NCBI RefSeq assembly: GCF_037975445.1
Contig: NZ_CP150254.1
Coordinates: forward strand, 1,734,001-1,798,000
From: Peribacillus sp. FSL P2-0133
Lineage (GTDB): Bacteria; Bacillota; Bacilli; Bacillales; DSM-1321
DNA: 64,000 bases
Direction of reading: 5' to 3'
The notes beneath the pieces are model-generated. The model did not search any database. It had not been told where the DNA came from and worked only from the letters and a program-made list of their open reading frames with translations. Positions within the stretch are counted from its first letter, which is position 1. Each line of letters starts with the position of its first letter. Positions 47,023 through 56,318 of the stretch are shown piece after piece. Made by a program: the position numbers and the translations under genes.

Positions 47023-48078
47023 ATGACTGAGACACAGGGATTGCGTATTGCAGTTGTGGGAGCAACTGGAGCAGTAGGACAACAAATGATTTCAACACTC
47101 GAACAAAGGGACTTACCGATTAAGAAAATCATCTTTTTATCATCGGCTCGTTCCGCTGGAATCAAACTTACATTTAAGGGCGAAGAAATCGAAGTGCAGG
47201 AAGCAAAACCTGAAAGCTTTGAAGGCATCGATATCGCTTTATTCAGTGCTGGAGGAAGCGTGTCTAAGGAATTGGCTCCAGAAGCAGTGAAACGCGGTGC
47301 GATAGTAGTGGATAATACGAGTGCATTCCGCATGGATGAAAATGTGCCGCTAGTCGTTCCTGAAGTAAATGAAGAAGACTTGAAACAGCATAATGGGATC
47401 ATTGCAAACCCGAATTGTTCAACTATCCAAATGGTTGTGGCATTAGAACCTATCCGCAAGACATACGGCTTATCAAAAATTGTCGTTTCCACCTATCAGG
47501 CAGTCTCGGGTGCAGGTGCAGCAGCGATAAATGAATTAAAGGAACAGGCTCGCGACTTGCTTGATGAAAAAGAAATAGATCCGAAGATTTTACCGGTAAA
47601 AGGGGACGAAAAGCATTATCAAATCGCATTTAACGTCATTCCCCAAATCGATAAATTCCAAGATAACGGGTACACATTCGAAGAGATGAAAATGATTAAT
47701 GAAACAAAGAAAATCATGCATATGCAAGACCTTCCAGTGGCTGCAACTTGCGTGAGGCTTCCTGTTGTAACAGGTCATTCGGAATCTGTATACATTGAAG
47801 TTGAAAAAGAAGGCATAGCGGCTTCTCAAATCAAAGATTTAATGAAAACGGCACCTGGAATAGTGTTAGAAGATGAACCTGAGCAACAAGTTTACCCTAC
47901 GCCTGCTTCATCCGTCGGAAAGAATGATGTATTCGTCGGTCGGATTCGCAAAGATTTGGATGAAGATAAAGGCTTCCATTTATGGGTGGTTTCCGATAAT
48001 CTATTAAAAGGAGCAGCTTGGAATTCCGTTCAAATTGCTGAGAGCCTTTTAAAATTAGGTTTGGTTACCGTTAAGTAA
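47023..48078 (+). CDS. asd: Aspartate-semialdehyde dehydrogenase
   Basis: Asd reduces aspartyl phosphate to aspartate semialdehyde for lysine, DAP, dipicolinate, Thr and Met. The 351-residue product has the NADP motif [12 protein letters not shown], nucleophile Cys132 in [10 protein letters not shown], and the [13 protein letters not shown] segment and [10 protein letters not shown] later. AAAAGGAG precedes ATG 47023. The following dapG and dapA carry out adjacent steps, so the cluster feeds SpoVF. Confidence 0.98.
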   Translation: MTETQGLRIAVVGATGAVGQQMISTLEQRDLPIKKIIFLSSARSAGIKLTFKGEEIEVQEAKPESFEGIDIALFSAGGSVSKELAPEAVKRGAIVVDNTSAFRMDENVPLVVPEVNEEDLKQHNGIIANPNCSTIQMVVALEPIRKTYGLSKIVVSTYQAVSGAGAAAINELKEQARDLLDEKEIDPKILPVKGDEKHYQIAFNVIPQIDKFQDNGYTFEEMKMINETKKIMHMQDLPVAATCVRLPVVTGHSESVYIEVEKEGIAASQIKDLMKTAPGIVLEDEPEQQVYPTPASSVGKNDVFVGRIRKDLDEDKGFHLWVVSDNLLKGAAWNSVQIAESLLKLGLVTVK

Positions 48079-48138
48079 TAATTTATTTTTAATGAACTAG
48101 ATAAAAAATTAAATTCCAATAGGATAGAGAGTTTTTGT

Positions 48139-48161
48139 CAGCTTCCCGGATTGGGAAGCTG
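48139..48161 (+). other. Hairpin between asd and dapG
   Basis: CAGCTTCCC (48139-48147) and GGGAAGCTG (48153-48161) form a perfect 9-bp stem with a GGATT loop. There is no U-run; it ends 10 nt before the GGGGTG ribosome binding site of dapG. It may protect mRNA or reduce read-through. Confidence 0.7.
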
Positions 48162-48183
48162 GCTTATATTTGGGGTGCATATT

Positions 48184-49410
48184 ATGAAAATTATCGTCCA
48201 GAAGTACGGTGGTACATCCGTTCGCGATGAGGAAAGCCGTTCATTTGCCAAGGGGCATATTGAAAATGCGATTAAAGAAGGCTATAAAGTGGTGGTTGTG
48301 GTTTCAGCAATGGGAAGAAAAGGCGATCCTTATGCAACGGATACCTTACTTTCCCTAGTAAATGGAGCGAAGGCCAGCCTTTCAAAACGGGAACAGGATT
48401 TACTTATGTCAGTTGGAGAAACTATATCATCTGTCGTATTTACGAACATGCTCTTGGAACATGGTATTGATGCGGTCGCTTATACTGGAGCTCAGGCGGG
48501 ATTCTTGACGAATACCGACTATTCAAGTGCGAAAATTACCGAAATGAAATGCGACCGTCTCATGAAAGAACTTGAGGTGAAGGATGTAATCGTTGTAGCA
48601 GGCTTCCAGGGAGCGGCTAAAAACGGGGACATCACGACCATCGGCCGTGGTGGAAGTGATACTTCAGCCGCTGCATTAGGTGCGGCATTGCAAGCTGAGC
48701 GGGTCGATATTTTTACGGATGTGGAAGGAATCATGACGGCAGATCCACGTATTGCCGATCAAGCTCGTCCATTATCAATCGTTTCATACACGGAAGTTTG
48801 CAATATGGCATATCAAGGGGCGAAGGTCATTCATCCGAGAGCTGTTGAAATTGCGATGCAGGCGAAAGTCCCGATTCGGATAAGGTCAACATACAGCGAA
48901 GGATTGGGGACCCTTGTTACAAGCATGAACAAGGGAAGCCAGGGCAGTGACATACGTGAAAGGCTCGTGACCGGGATTGCCCATGTACCAAAGATCACTC
49001 AAATCAAGGTCCGTGCGAAAAAAGATCAATATAATCTTCAGGCAGAAGTTTTCAAAGCAATGGCCAATGCCTCTATTTCAGTGGACTTTATAAATATATA
49101 TCCAAGCGGCGTAGTGTATACCGTTTCGGAAGAGATGACAGAACTTGCCCTCTCGATTTTGGCCGAGCTTGGTCATGAACCGGTCATTGAAAGAAATTGT
49201 GCCAAGGTTTCTGTAGTCGGTGCAGGTATAAATGGAGTGCCAGGCGTTGCAGCGAAGATTGTCACAGCGCTTTCCGAAAAGGAAATTGCCATTCTCCAGT
49301 CAGCGGATAGCCATACGACAATTTGGGTACTCGTAAAAGAGGAAGATTTAATAGAAGCTGTTAATTCCCTGCACTATGCATTTCAATTGCATGAAAGGGA
49401 AGTCCAATGA
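48184..49410 (+). CDS. dapG: Aspartokinase I (DapG type)
   Basis: DapG phosphorylates aspartate, the entry to DAP and dipicolinate synthesis; in B. subtilis this isoform is feedback-inhibited by meso-DAP. The 408-residue single polypeptide has the kinase domain (IVQKYGGTSVRDEE; GRGGSDTSAAALGAAL; FTDVEGIMTADPR) and two C-terminal ACT domains (about 265-400). ATG 48184 follows GGGGTG and starts the family sequence MKIIVQKYGG; an in-frame upstream ATG runs through the hairpin. dapA follows after 47 bp. Confidence 0.97.
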   Translation: MKIIVQKYGGTSVRDEESRSFAKGHIENAIKEGYKVVVVVSAMGRKGDPYATDTLLSLVNGAKASLSKREQDLLMSVGETISSVVFTNMLLEHGIDAVAYTGAQAGFLTNTDYSSAKITEMKCDRLMKELEVKDVIVVAGFQGAAKNGDITTIGRGGSDTSAAALGAALQAERVDIFTDVEGIMTADPRIADQARPLSIVSYTEVCNMAYQGAKVIHPRAVEIAMQAKVPIRIRSTYSEGLGTLVTSMNKGSQGSDIRERLVTGIAHVPKITQIKVRAKKDQYNLQAEVFKAMANASISVDFINIYPSGVVYTVSEEMTELALSILAELGHEPVIERNCAKVSVVGAGINGVPGVAAKIVTALSEKEIAILQSADSHTTIWVLVKEEDLIEAVNSLHYAFQLHEREVQ

Positions 49411-49457
49411 TCTGGTTTTTTAATGAATAAAGGTTTTAAAAATTAAAGAGGTGTTAG

Positions 49458-50327
49458 ATGATGATATTTGGTAGAGTATCAACCGCAATGGTCACCCCTT
49501 TCGATGGCAAGGGAAATGTCGATTTTCAAAAGACGACTTCATTGGTTAATTACTTATTAACGAATGGAACCGATTCGCTTGTGCTTTCGGGAACGACAGG
49601 GGAATCCCCGACTTTATCTTCGGAGGAGAAAATTGCGTTATTGCGTCATGTTTCTAAGGTTGTTGAAAAACGTGTGCCCATCATCATGGGTACAGGAAGC
49701 AACAATACGTATGCTTCCATCGAGTTGACAAAAAAAGCGGAACAAAATGGCGCCGATGCGATAATGCTGGTGGCCCCGTATTATAGTAAAACGAATCAAG
49801 AAGGTCTGTACCAGCATTTTAAGGCTATTGCAGCTAGTACGACTCTCCCTGTTATGGTATATAATATTCCTGGGCGCGCTTCGATTAACATTGAACCGGA
49901 AACGATCATCCGCCTTTCAAAAATTCCTAATATCGTGGCCGTTAAGGAAGCGAGCGGGGATTTAAACGCTATGACCCAAATCATAGCCGGCACGGATGAA
50001 GATTTTGCGTTATATAGTGGGGACGACGCTTTAACACTTCCAGTATTGGCGATTGGTGGTGTGGGTGTAGTTTCGGTTGCTTCACATATTGCTGGTAATG
50101 AGTTGCAGAAAATAGTGGAGGCCTTCATCAGTGGGAATTTGAAAGAGGCAGCCAGGCTGCATCAGGAACTGTTACCGCTTATAAAAGGTTTGTTTGCAGC
50201 GCCAAGCCCTGCACCTGTCAAAACAGCGCTTCAGTTAAATGGAATTGACGTTGGCTCGGTGAGACTTCCAATCGTGCCATTGACTGAACAGGAGCGCCTT
50301 GCATTAACCAAGGTATTAAATAAATAA
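49458..50327 (+). CDS. dapA: 4-hydroxy-tetrahydrodipicolinate synthase
   Basis: DapA condenses pyruvate with aspartate semialdehyde, committing carbon to DAP, lysine and dipicolinate. The 289-residue TIM-barrel product has the Schiff-base Lys163 in VAVKEASGD, Tyr135 in VYNIPGR, and SGTTGESPTL. Two adjacent ATGs (49458 and 49461) follow AGAGGTG; either could be used. A terminator lies just after the stop, ending the asd-dapG-dapA group. Confidence 0.98.
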   Translation: MMIFGRVSTAMVTPFDGKGNVDFQKTTSLVNYLLTNGTDSLVLSGTTGESPTLSSEEKIALLRHVSKVVEKRVPIIMGTGSNNTYASIELTKKAEQNGADAIMLVAPYYSKTNQEGLYQHFKAIAASTTLPVMVYNIPGRASINIEPETIIRLSKIPNIVAVKEASGDLNAMTQIIAGTDEDFALYSGDDALTLPVLAIGGVGVVSVASHIAGNELQKIVEAFISGNLKEAARLHQELLPLIKGLFAAPSPAPVKTALQLNGIDVGSVRLPIVPLTEQERLALTKVLNK

Positions 50328-50337
50328 AAAGACACGG

Positions 50338-50370
50338 AACAAGCTGATCGTTGAAGATTGGCTTGTTTTT
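50338..50370 (+). terminator. Intrinsic terminator after dapA
   Basis: AACAAGCTGATC (50338-50349) pairs with GATTGGCTTGTT (50356-50367), two G-T pairs, 6-nt loop, followed by TTT. Confidence 0.85.
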
Positions 50371-50531
50371 ACATAATGATGTATATGAATGGGATATCCT
50401 TTCCGATTTCGGGATGAAAATATTTGAATGTTTTATTATCAATCGAAACTGGATAAAAGTACAAAGGATCTCTTACATAATAGGTTGTTTTCTTGAATTA
50501 AATGAAAAAGTCCCTCTGAAAATGGTAAGTG

Positions 50532-50561
50532 TTGTCATGTTTTTTAAACATCGGTTATAAT
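50532..50561 (+). promoter_or_regulatory. Probable SigA promoter of rnjB
   Basis: TTGTCA (50532-50537) and a perfect TATAAT (50556-50561) are spaced by 18 bp, 48 bp before rnjB. The spacer contains the inverted repeat ATGTTT-TTT-AAACAT (50537-50551), so a DNA-binding regulator could occlude it. Confidence 0.75.
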
Positions 50562-50609
50562 GAATTCAGTGGGAAATTATGAACGGGAATTTTTAAGGAG
50601 GATATTCGA

Positions 50610-52280
50610 TTGGGTAAAGATAAAAATAATGGAATAAAAGTCATTTCTCTTGGAGGACAAGGGGAACTTGGTAAAAATATGTACGTCGTTGAGGTGAACG
50701 AAGACATCTATCTTCTTGATGCAGGGTTAATGCTGCCAGAAGACGAAATGCTCGGAATCGATGCGGTTATCCCTGATATTTCTTATTTGATGGATAATAA
50801 GGAACGGGTGCAGGGGATATTCATTACCCATGGTCATGAAGACCATATGGGAGCGCTTGCTTATGTCTTGAAATATTTACCGGCACCTGTTTATGGAACA
50901 AAGCTTACACTAGCTTTAATCAAAACGAAATTAAAGGAAGATGGCTTTAACGGCAGGGCAACATTCACTGAAATCGATTCTGATTCTCTTTTAAGTTTCC
51001 CTCAAGCAGCCGTGTCTTTTTTCCGGACAAACCATAGTATTCCCGATTCTGTCGGAGTCGTGATCCACACTCGTGAAGGTGCAATCGTTTATACAGGGGA
51101 TTTCAAATTCGATCAAGCAGCAACAGATCTATATAAACCGGAAATCGGTAAAATGGCTGGTATCGGTGAAGAAGGTGTCCTATGCTTGCTTTCGGATAGT
51201 ACCGGTGCCGAGAGGCCAGGTTATACGACATCAGAAGCAGTTGTGGCCAAAGATATTACAGAGGTTTTTCATGCAGCCTCCGGAAGGATCATCGTAGCGT
51301 GCTTCGCTTCGAACATCAACCGGATTCAACATGTTTTCAATGCAGCGGCAGCTAGTCGCAGAAAAGTGGCAGTTGTAGGAAAAAGCTTGCAACGCGTTTA
51401 TGAAACAGCCTTGAACCTTGGTTACTTAAAGGTCGAAGAAGAGCTGATAATCCCGATTAATGAAATTAGCCAGTATGACGACCGTGAAATCGTCGTGTTA
51501 TCGACAGGTCATCAGGGGGAGCCTATTGCGGCACTTCAAAAAATGGCAAAACAGACCCACAAGCAGGTAACGATCAAAAAGGGAGACACAGTTTTGATCA
51601 GTGCATCACCCCTACAGGGCGGCGAACTTATTTTATCCAAAACCGTCGATTTGCTTTACAGGGTAGGTGCTGAAGTGGTATCTGCAAATAAATATAAAGT
51701 GCACGTAACAGGGCATGGCAGCCAGGAAGAACTTAAAATGATGATCAATTTGATGAATCCTAAATTCTTGATCCCTGTACATGGGGAATACCGCCATTTA
51801 TATGCCCATCAAAAAGTTGGGGTTGCTGCGGGAATTAAACGTGAAAACATCATAATTGCCGAAAAAGGTGATGTCATCGAACTAAAGGGCAATAAAATGG
51901 GTCTTTCCGGCAAAGTCTCTGCAGGAAATATCTTGATAGATGGCAGCGGTGTTGGAGATGTGGGTAATATCGTTCTTCGTGATCGGCGCTTGTTATCCCA
52001 GGATGGCATTTTGATTGTAGTGGTCACGTTGAACCGTCAGGATAAAAGCATTGCAGCAGGACCTGAAATCATTTCAAGGGGCTTCGTATATGTTCGCGAA
52101 TCTGAAAAAATGATTGGGGAAGCAACTGAAATAGTAAGTGAAATCGTAAAGAAAAATGGGTCGCGCCAACCTTTTGATTGGTCCACGCTGAAGCAGGAAA
52201 TGCGTGATGCGTTAAACCAATTCTTCTATGAAAAAACGAAACGCCGCCCAATGATTTTACCAATAATCATGGAATATTAA
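50610..52280 (+). CDS. rnjB: Ribonuclease J2
   Basis: RNase J2 is a metallo-beta-lactamase/beta-CASP ribonuclease that forms a complex with RNase J1 in mRNA decay and rRNA maturation. The 556-residue product keeps a full metal site, H74-G-H76-E-D78-H79 in ITHGHEDHMGA, and NHSIPDSVG, TGDFKFDQ and the C-terminal VHGEYRHL. Assignment to J2 rather than J1 is from gene position (dapA-rnjB-tepA, as in B. subtilis) and sequence likeness. TTG 50610 follows AAGGAGG. Own promoter and terminator suggest a single-gene transcript. Confidence 0.93.
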   Translation: MGKDKNNGIKVISLGGQGELGKNMYVVEVNEDIYLLDAGLMLPEDEMLGIDAVIPDISYLMDNKERVQGIFITHGHEDHMGALAYVLKYLPAPVYGTKLTLALIKTKLKEDGFNGRATFTEIDSDSLLSFPQAAVSFFRTNHSIPDSVGVVIHTREGAIVYTGDFKFDQAATDLYKPEIGKMAGIGEEGVLCLLSDSTGAERPGYTTSEAVVAKDITEVFHAASGRIIVACFASNINRIQHVFNAAAASRRKVAVVGKSLQRVYETALNLGYLKVEEELIIPINEISQYDDREIVVLSTGHQGEPIAALQKMAKQTHKQVTIKKGDTVLISASPLQGGELILSKTVDLLYRVGAEVVSANKYKVHVTGHGSQEELKMMINLMNPKFLIPVHGEYRHLYAHQKVGVAAGIKRENIIIAEKGDVIELKGNKMGLSGKVSAGNILIDGSGVGDVGNIVLRDRRLLSQDGILIVVVTLNRQDKSIAAGPEIISRGFVYVRESEKMIGEATEIVSEIVKKNGSRQPFDWSTLKQEMRDALNQFFYEKTKRRPMILPIIMEY

Positions 52281-52285
52281 GTAAG

Positions 52286-52320
52286 GAACCCCTGGCTTAA
52301 ACAGTCAGGGGTTCTTTTTT
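52286..52320 (+). terminator. Intrinsic terminator after rnjB
   Basis: GAACCCCTG (52286-52294) and CAGGGGTTC (52306-52314) form a perfect 9-bp stem, 11-nt loop, then T6. Confidence 0.92.
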
Positions 52321-52408
52321 CTGTGTCAAACCTCTTATATCTTGAAGAATGAAGTCCGAGACTCGAGACATAATAAAGCTATAGGCTTAAGAGAAAGGGG
52401 TTGGCATA

Positions 52409-53155
52409 GTGGATAATGCACCATTACCAAATGAAAATGAAGGCAAGCAGGAAGGTAAGAATTCAACTTTAATCGAAAAGATTCAGCAGCTGGGGGCTAC
52501 TAATGTTCCGCAACTATCTCAAGACTCAAAAATCCATTGTTTGACGATCATTGGACAAATTGAAGGACATATGCAGCTGCCGCCTCAAAATAAAACGACC
52601 AAATATGAACATGTTATTCCGCAAATTGTGGCAATTGAACAAAATCCCAATATAGAGGGGCTGCTTGTCATTTTAAATACAGTCGGAGGAGATGTCGAAG
52701 CAGGACTAGCCATCGCAGAAATGCTGGCTTCCCTTTCAAAGCCATCCGTCTCGATTGTACTTGGGGGAGGTCACTCGATCGGTGTGCCGATTGCGGTTTC
52801 GTGTGACCATAGCTATATAGCAGAAACAGCAACGATGACGATTCATCCCATTCGTTTGACAGGGCTAGTCATTGGCGTGCCTCAAACCTTTGAATACTTA
52901 GATAAAATGCAGGAAAGAGTCATTAAATTTGTTACGCGGCACTCCAACGTTTCGGAAGAAAGTTTTAAGGATTTAATGTTTGCTAAAGGAAATTTAACCC
53001 GTGATATCGGCACGAATGTAATCGGGGCCGAGGCAGTTGAAATCGGTATGATCGATGATGTAGGAGGAGTAGGCCAGGCCATGAGAAAACTAAATAGCTT
53101 CATGGAAGAAAGAAGGCCAAAAATTGCCGGGGAAGAGGAGGGGCTTCTGCAATGA
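52409..53155 (+). CDS. tepA: ClpP-like translocation-enhancing protein TepA
   Basis: TepA is a ClpP/crotonase-fold serine protease homologue, reported to aid protein translocation and signal-peptide degradation in B. subtilis. The 248-residue product has the ClpP-like core (about 40-230): [20 protein letters not shown], nucleophile Ser in [12 protein letters not shown], and a His in [10 protein letters not shown]. The first 35 residues are polar. GTG 52409 follows AAAGGGG. It overlaps ylzJ by 4 bp. Confidence 0.93.
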   Translation: MDNAPLPNENEGKQEGKNSTLIEKIQQLGATNVPQLSQDSKIHCLTIIGQIEGHMQLPPQNKTTKYEHVIPQIVAIEQNPNIEGLLVILNTVGGDVEAGLAIAEMLASLSKPSVSIVLGGGHSIGVPIAVSCDHSYIAETATMTIHPIRLTGLVIGVPQTFEYLDKMQERVIKFVTRHSNVSEESFKDLMFAKGNLTRDIGTNVIGAEAVEIGMIDDVGGVGQAMRKLNSFMEERRPKIAGEEEGLLQ

Positions 53156-53379
53156 CGCTTTACACGATCGTTCCTGAAGAAATAATTTTCCCTCATCACC
53201 ATGAGAAGACGGCAAATTTAATAGAAATGATCTATAATGGTGTACATGTAATGGTTGAACATGACGGTGGCCGCACGTTTCGCATTGATCGAATTGTAAG
53301 CACGGATCCTGAAGATTATATGAATGTACACATTCAGCCGGGGGCTGTCATAAATGTGTTCGAACAGATGAATCATTAG
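53152..53379 (+). CDS. ylzJ: YlzJ-like small protein
   Basis: This 75-residue protein matches the position and general form of B. subtilis YlzJ: start [16 protein letters not shown], with a hydrophilic middle and VNVFEQMNH end. Its function is unknown. ATG 53152 overlaps the tepA stop (ATGA), and GAGGAGG (53136-53142 region) lies upstream, so it is co-translated with tepA. It is followed by a weak terminator and the spoIIIE promoter. Confidence 0.85.
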   Translation: MTLYTIVPEEIIFPHHHEKTANLIEMIYNGVHVMVEHDGGRTFRIDRIVSTDPEDYMNVHIQPGAVINVFEQMNH

Positions 53380-53426
53380 TAAAAACGACTAACTGAGGTA
53401 AATTATGATATACTGGAATGAAAATC

Positions 53427-53450
53427 AGCAGCCGCTTGGCTGCTTTATTC
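53427..53450 (+). terminator. Probable terminator after ylzJ
   Basis: AGCAGCC (53427-53433) and GGCTGCT (53438-53444) form a perfect 7-bp stem with a GCTT loop, followed by TTATTC. The U-run is short, so efficiency may be modest. Confidence 0.65.
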
Positions 53451-53498
53451 ATTATATGGGCAAAATGTTCGTCTTAATAATAAATGGTATATATAACA

Positions 53499-53527
53499 AG
53501 GACAGGTACATATATATTTGGTATAAT
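53499..53527 (+). promoter_or_regulatory. Probable promoter of spoIIIE with extended -10
   Basis: AGGACA (53499-53504; four matches to TTGACA) and a perfect TATAAT (53522-53527) are 17 bp apart, with TGG just before the -10 giving the extended TGnTATAAT form. Transcription would begin near 53533-53535, inside the adjacent LexA-like box. Confidence 0.7.
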
Positions 53528-53534
53528 CAGTGAG

Positions 53535-53548
53535 CGAACATTTGTTTC
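53535..53548 (+). promoter_or_regulatory. LexA (DinR) SOS box at the spoIIIE start site
   Basis: CGAACATTTGTTTC matches the Bacillus consensus CGAACRNRYGTTYC at 13 of 14 positions (only the second R is T). It begins 8 bp after the -10, where a bound repressor would block initiation. This is a direct sequence match; regulation by LexA is inferred. Confidence 0.65.
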
Positions 53549-53618
53549 GAGAAGGGAAATCATGTAGTGATGTTGAATAGGAAAGTTAGAATAGTTTCAT
53601 GAAGAATCAGGTGATATT

Positions 53619-55949
53619 ATGGCAAAGAAGAAACGCAGAAAAAAGAATAGTACAGAGAAGTTAAAACTAACGCTTAAATATGAATTGATCGGCCTCACTT
53701 TAATAGGTTTGGCCATCATTGCCATTGCCAAGCTTGGAGCAGTGGGAAACGGGACGGTCTTTTTAATCCGCTTTTTCATGGGGGAATGGTATATCCTCTT
53801 ATTGTTGGGAGCAATTGCAGCTGGCTTCTATTTGATGATAAAGAGGGAGGTCCCTTACCTGTTAAAACGGCAATTCGTCGGGATGTATTTTCTTGTCGCG
53901 AGCATGCTCCTGCTAAGCCATGTGACACTGTTTAACATGCTTGCAGATGGAGGACCGTTTACGAAGCCAAGCGTCATTTCGAATACATGGGAACTATTCT
54001 GGATGGAAGTGACCGGCAAGGCCAGCACAAAGGACCTTGGGGGCGGTATGATTGGAGCGATATTATTTGCAGCCTCATACTTTTTATTCGACGAAGCTGG
54101 ATCGAAAATCGTTTCATTCCTTTTTATCATTGTAGGTGCCGTCCTATTGACCGGGAAAACGTTAGGTGAAACCCTCGGGAAGTTTTTCAAGGGTCTTGGC
54201 GGCTTTTTCAAAAAGCAATGGTCCGCATTCATAGATGATATGAAAACGTGGAATGACGACAAAAAAGAAAAGAAAAAGAATCCCGTGAAAAAGAAGAAAC
54301 GGGAAAAAGATCCGGTGGAGGAAACGGATCAGCCCCTTCATCAAGAAGAGGAAACACAGCAAATGGCGACCGAACGGATCATTTCCAGCTTTGCTGATAA
54401 AGCCTATAGCGACGAAAACGAAATAATTCCCGTAGTTACGGAACCTGCAGCTGAAAGTGCAGAGGAACAGGATGACGCCGTTCCGCCTATGAATTTTACG
54501 GAAGTGGAAAATAAAGAATATCTTTTACCGCCTCTTTCTTTGTTATTGCAGCCCAAAAAAACGGACCAAAGCGGAGAGTACCAATTGATCCATGAAAATG
54601 CGGCAAAACTTGAGCGCACCTTTCATAGCTTTGGAGTGAAAGCGAGAGTCACTCAAGTTCATTTAGGCCCAGCCGTAACCAAATATGAAGTCCATCCGGA
54701 TGTAGGGGTGAAGGTCAGTAAAATTGTCAGCCTATCCGATGACTTGGCCCTTGCACTTGCCGCAAAGGATATTAGGATCGAAGCCCCGATTCCCGGAAAA
54801 TCGGCTATCGGAATAGAAGTGCCTAACTCCGAAGTGGCAATGGTGTCATTAAGGGAAGTTTTAGAGGCCAAAGAAGTTGACAAGCCTGACGCAAAACTGC
54901 AAATAGGCTTAGGGCGGAATATTTCTGGTGAAGCGGTTAAGGCGGAGCTTAATAAAATGCCGCATTTACTAGTGGCTGGTGCTACCGGCAGCGGGAAATC
55001 CGTTTGTATCAACGGGATTATCACGAGTATTCTGATGCGGGCAAAACCGCATGAAGTGAAAATGATGATGATCGATCCAAAAATGGTGGAGTTGAATGTC
55101 TATAATGGAATTCCCCACTTACTCGCACCTGTAGTGACGAATCCAAAGAAAGCTGCACAGGCTTTGCAAAAAGTGGTCAGTGAAATGGAAAGGCGCTACG
55201 AGCTATTTTCTCATTCCGGTACCCGTAATATTGAAGGCTACAATGATTATATTAATCGGTATAACATAGAAGAAGATGCCAAACAACCGCTCTTGCCTTA
55301 TATCGTAGTCATTGTCGATGAGCTGGCAGATTTGATGATGGTCGCCTCAAATGATGTAGAGGATGCCATCACACGGCTTGCACAAATGGCACGTGCCGCG
55401 GGCATCCACTTGATAATTGCCACTCAGCGGCCATCCGTAGATGTAATTACAGGGGTTATTAAAGCGAACATCCCATCTCGGATTGCTTTTAGTGTCTCAT
55501 CAATGACCGATTCAAGAACGATCCTCGACATGGGCGGAGCCGAAAAACTGTTAGGACGGGGTGACATGCTCTTCCTGCCTGCAGGAGCTTCAAAACCGGT
55601 TCGCGTTCAAGGGGCATTTTTATCTGACAATGAAGTCGAGGAAGTTGTCACATATGTCATTTCACAGCAAAAAGCACAATATAACGAAGAGATGATACCG
55701 GATGAAATTGCAGAAACTTCAAATGGTGAAGTCGAAGATAGTTTATACGGGGATGCGGTGTCCTTGATCGTAGAAATGCAGACTGCATCTGTTTCCATGC
55801 TGCAGCGCCGTTTCCGGATTGGCTATACCCGGGCAGCAAGATTGATTGATGAAATGGAAGCGAGGGGAATTGTCGGTCCATATGAAGGCAGTAAACCACG
55901 AAATGTATTGGTTACTAAAGATGAACAGGATGAAGCGCATTCATCATAG
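53619..55949 (+). CDS. spoIIIE: DNA translocase SpoIIIE (FtsK family)
   Basis: SpoIIIE pumps the chromosome into the forespore and clears DNA trapped by septa. The 776-residue product has a basic N-terminus ([12 protein letters not shown]), four membrane segments (about 22-165), a charged linker with Lys-rich and acidic runs (about 195-310), the FtsK motor with Walker [11 protein letters not shown] (about 450) and Walker [14 protein letters not shown], and a C-terminal gamma winged helix ([21 protein letters not shown]) that reads SRS/KOPS-type sequences. AGGTGAT precedes ATG 53619. Position after tepA-ylzJ identifies SpoIIIE rather than the paralogue SftA. The upstream SOS-like box is unusual. 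Confidence 0.97.
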   Translation: MAKKKRRKKNSTEKLKLTLKYELIGLTLIGLAIIAIAKLGAVGNGTVFLIRFFMGEWYILLLLGAIAAGFYLMIKREVPYLLKRQFVGMYFLVASMLLLSHVTLFNMLADGGPFTKPSVISNTWELFWMEVTGKASTKDLGGGMIGAILFAASYFLFDEAGSKIVSFLFIIVGAVLLTGKTLGETLGKFFKGLGGFFKKQWSAFIDDMKTWNDDKKEKKKNPVKKKKREKDPVEETDQPLHQEEETQQMATERIISSFADKAYSDENEIIPVVTEPAAESAEEQDDAVPPMNFTEVENKEYLLPPLSLLLQPKKTDQSGEYQLIHENAAKLERTFHSFGVKARVTQVHLGPAVTKYEVHPDVGVKVSKIVSLSDDLALALAAKDIRIEAPIPGKSAIGIEVPNSEVAMVSLREVLEAKEVDKPDAKLQIGLGRNISGEAVKAELNKMPHLLVAGATGSGKSVCINGIITSILMRAKPHEVKMMMIDPKMVELNVYNGIPHLLAPVVTNPKKAAQALQKVVSEMERRYELFSHSGTRNIEGYNDYINRYNIEEDAKQPLLPYIVVIVDELADLMMVASNDVEDAITRLAQMARAAGIHLIIATQRPSVDVITGVIKANIPSRIAFSVSSMTDSRTILDMGGAEKLLGRGDMLFLPAGASKPVRVQGAFLSDNEVEEVVTYVISQQKAQYNEEMIPDEIAETSNGEVEDSLYGDAVSLIVEMQTASVSMLQRRFRIGYTRAARLIDEMEARGIVGPYEGSKPRNVLVTKDEQDEAHSS

Positions 55950-55953
55950 TTGA

Positions 55954-55981
55954 AAAAAACCGGGCTGCAGCCCGGTTTTTT
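55954..55981. terminator. Bidirectional terminator between spoIIIE and the minus-strand gene
   Basis: AAAAAACCGGGC (55954-55965) and GCCCGGTTTTTT (55970-55981) form a perfect palindrome around TGCA. With T6 on each strand it can end transcripts of both converging genes. Confidence 0.93.
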
Positions 55982-56279
55982 AATTATTCATCGCCTCTTC
56001 TAAATGTTTAAGGCAGAAGTCGGTAATCATCGCTTCTTCATCTTCTTCTAAATCGAATTCGAGTGCGCCTTCGTTCCCTTTTTCAAAAATATCATATTTA
56101 ATCAATTTGCCTATTTGTTCTTCCAATGCAAAAAGCACCCGGATATATAAACCATTTTCTGAAAAGAGCTCATCCTCTTCAGGCACTTCAATATCCAAGA
56201 ACAACTCGTAACGTTCCCCGGACAAAATACCAAATGGATCATTCAATTTTTCAATCGTGTATTCTGTAATCTTTAACAT
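55980..56279 (-). CDS. Small acidic protein, DUF6509-like
   Basis: This is the only convincing minus-strand gene. The 99-residue product starts MLKITEYTIEKLNDPFGIL, continues with YELFLDIEVPEEDELF, and is strongly acidic (FDLEEDEEAMITDF). No membrane segment, signal or known catalytic motif is visible. From memory it resembles the Bacillaceae DUF6509 family (sometimes mislabelled pullulanase), whose function is not known. AAGGGATGT (complement of about 56287-56295) serves as ribosome binding site. It converges on spoIIIE and shares its terminator; it diverges from the GntR gene. Reality of the gene is supported by codon structure and placement. Confidence 0.75.
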   Translation of the reverse strand: MLKITEYTIEKLNDPFGILSGERYELFLDIEVPEEDELFSENGLYIRVLFALEEQIGKLIKYDIFEKGNEGALEFDLEEDEEAMITDFCLKHLEEAMNN

Positions 56280-56312
56280 CTTGTGTACATCCCTTCAAAG
56301 AAGATAAATCCT

Positions 56313-56318
56313 ATTATA
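56313..56318 (-). promoter_or_regulatory. Possible -10 for the minus-strand gene
   Basis: ATTATA on the + strand is a perfect TATAAT on the - strand, 34 bp before the start codon. No convincing -35 is seen at 16-18 bp. Confidence 0.4.

Noticed and set aside
50351-50560. A 69-codon open frame between dapA and rnjB
   Set aside because: It begins inside the dapA terminator hairpin, spans the rnjB promoter, has no ribosome binding site and its product resembles nothing known.
53455-53475. A second full LexA box at the left repeat before spoIIIE
   Set aside because: Only the GTTCG half fits; the five bases on the other side of the 4-nt spacer do not match CGAAC.
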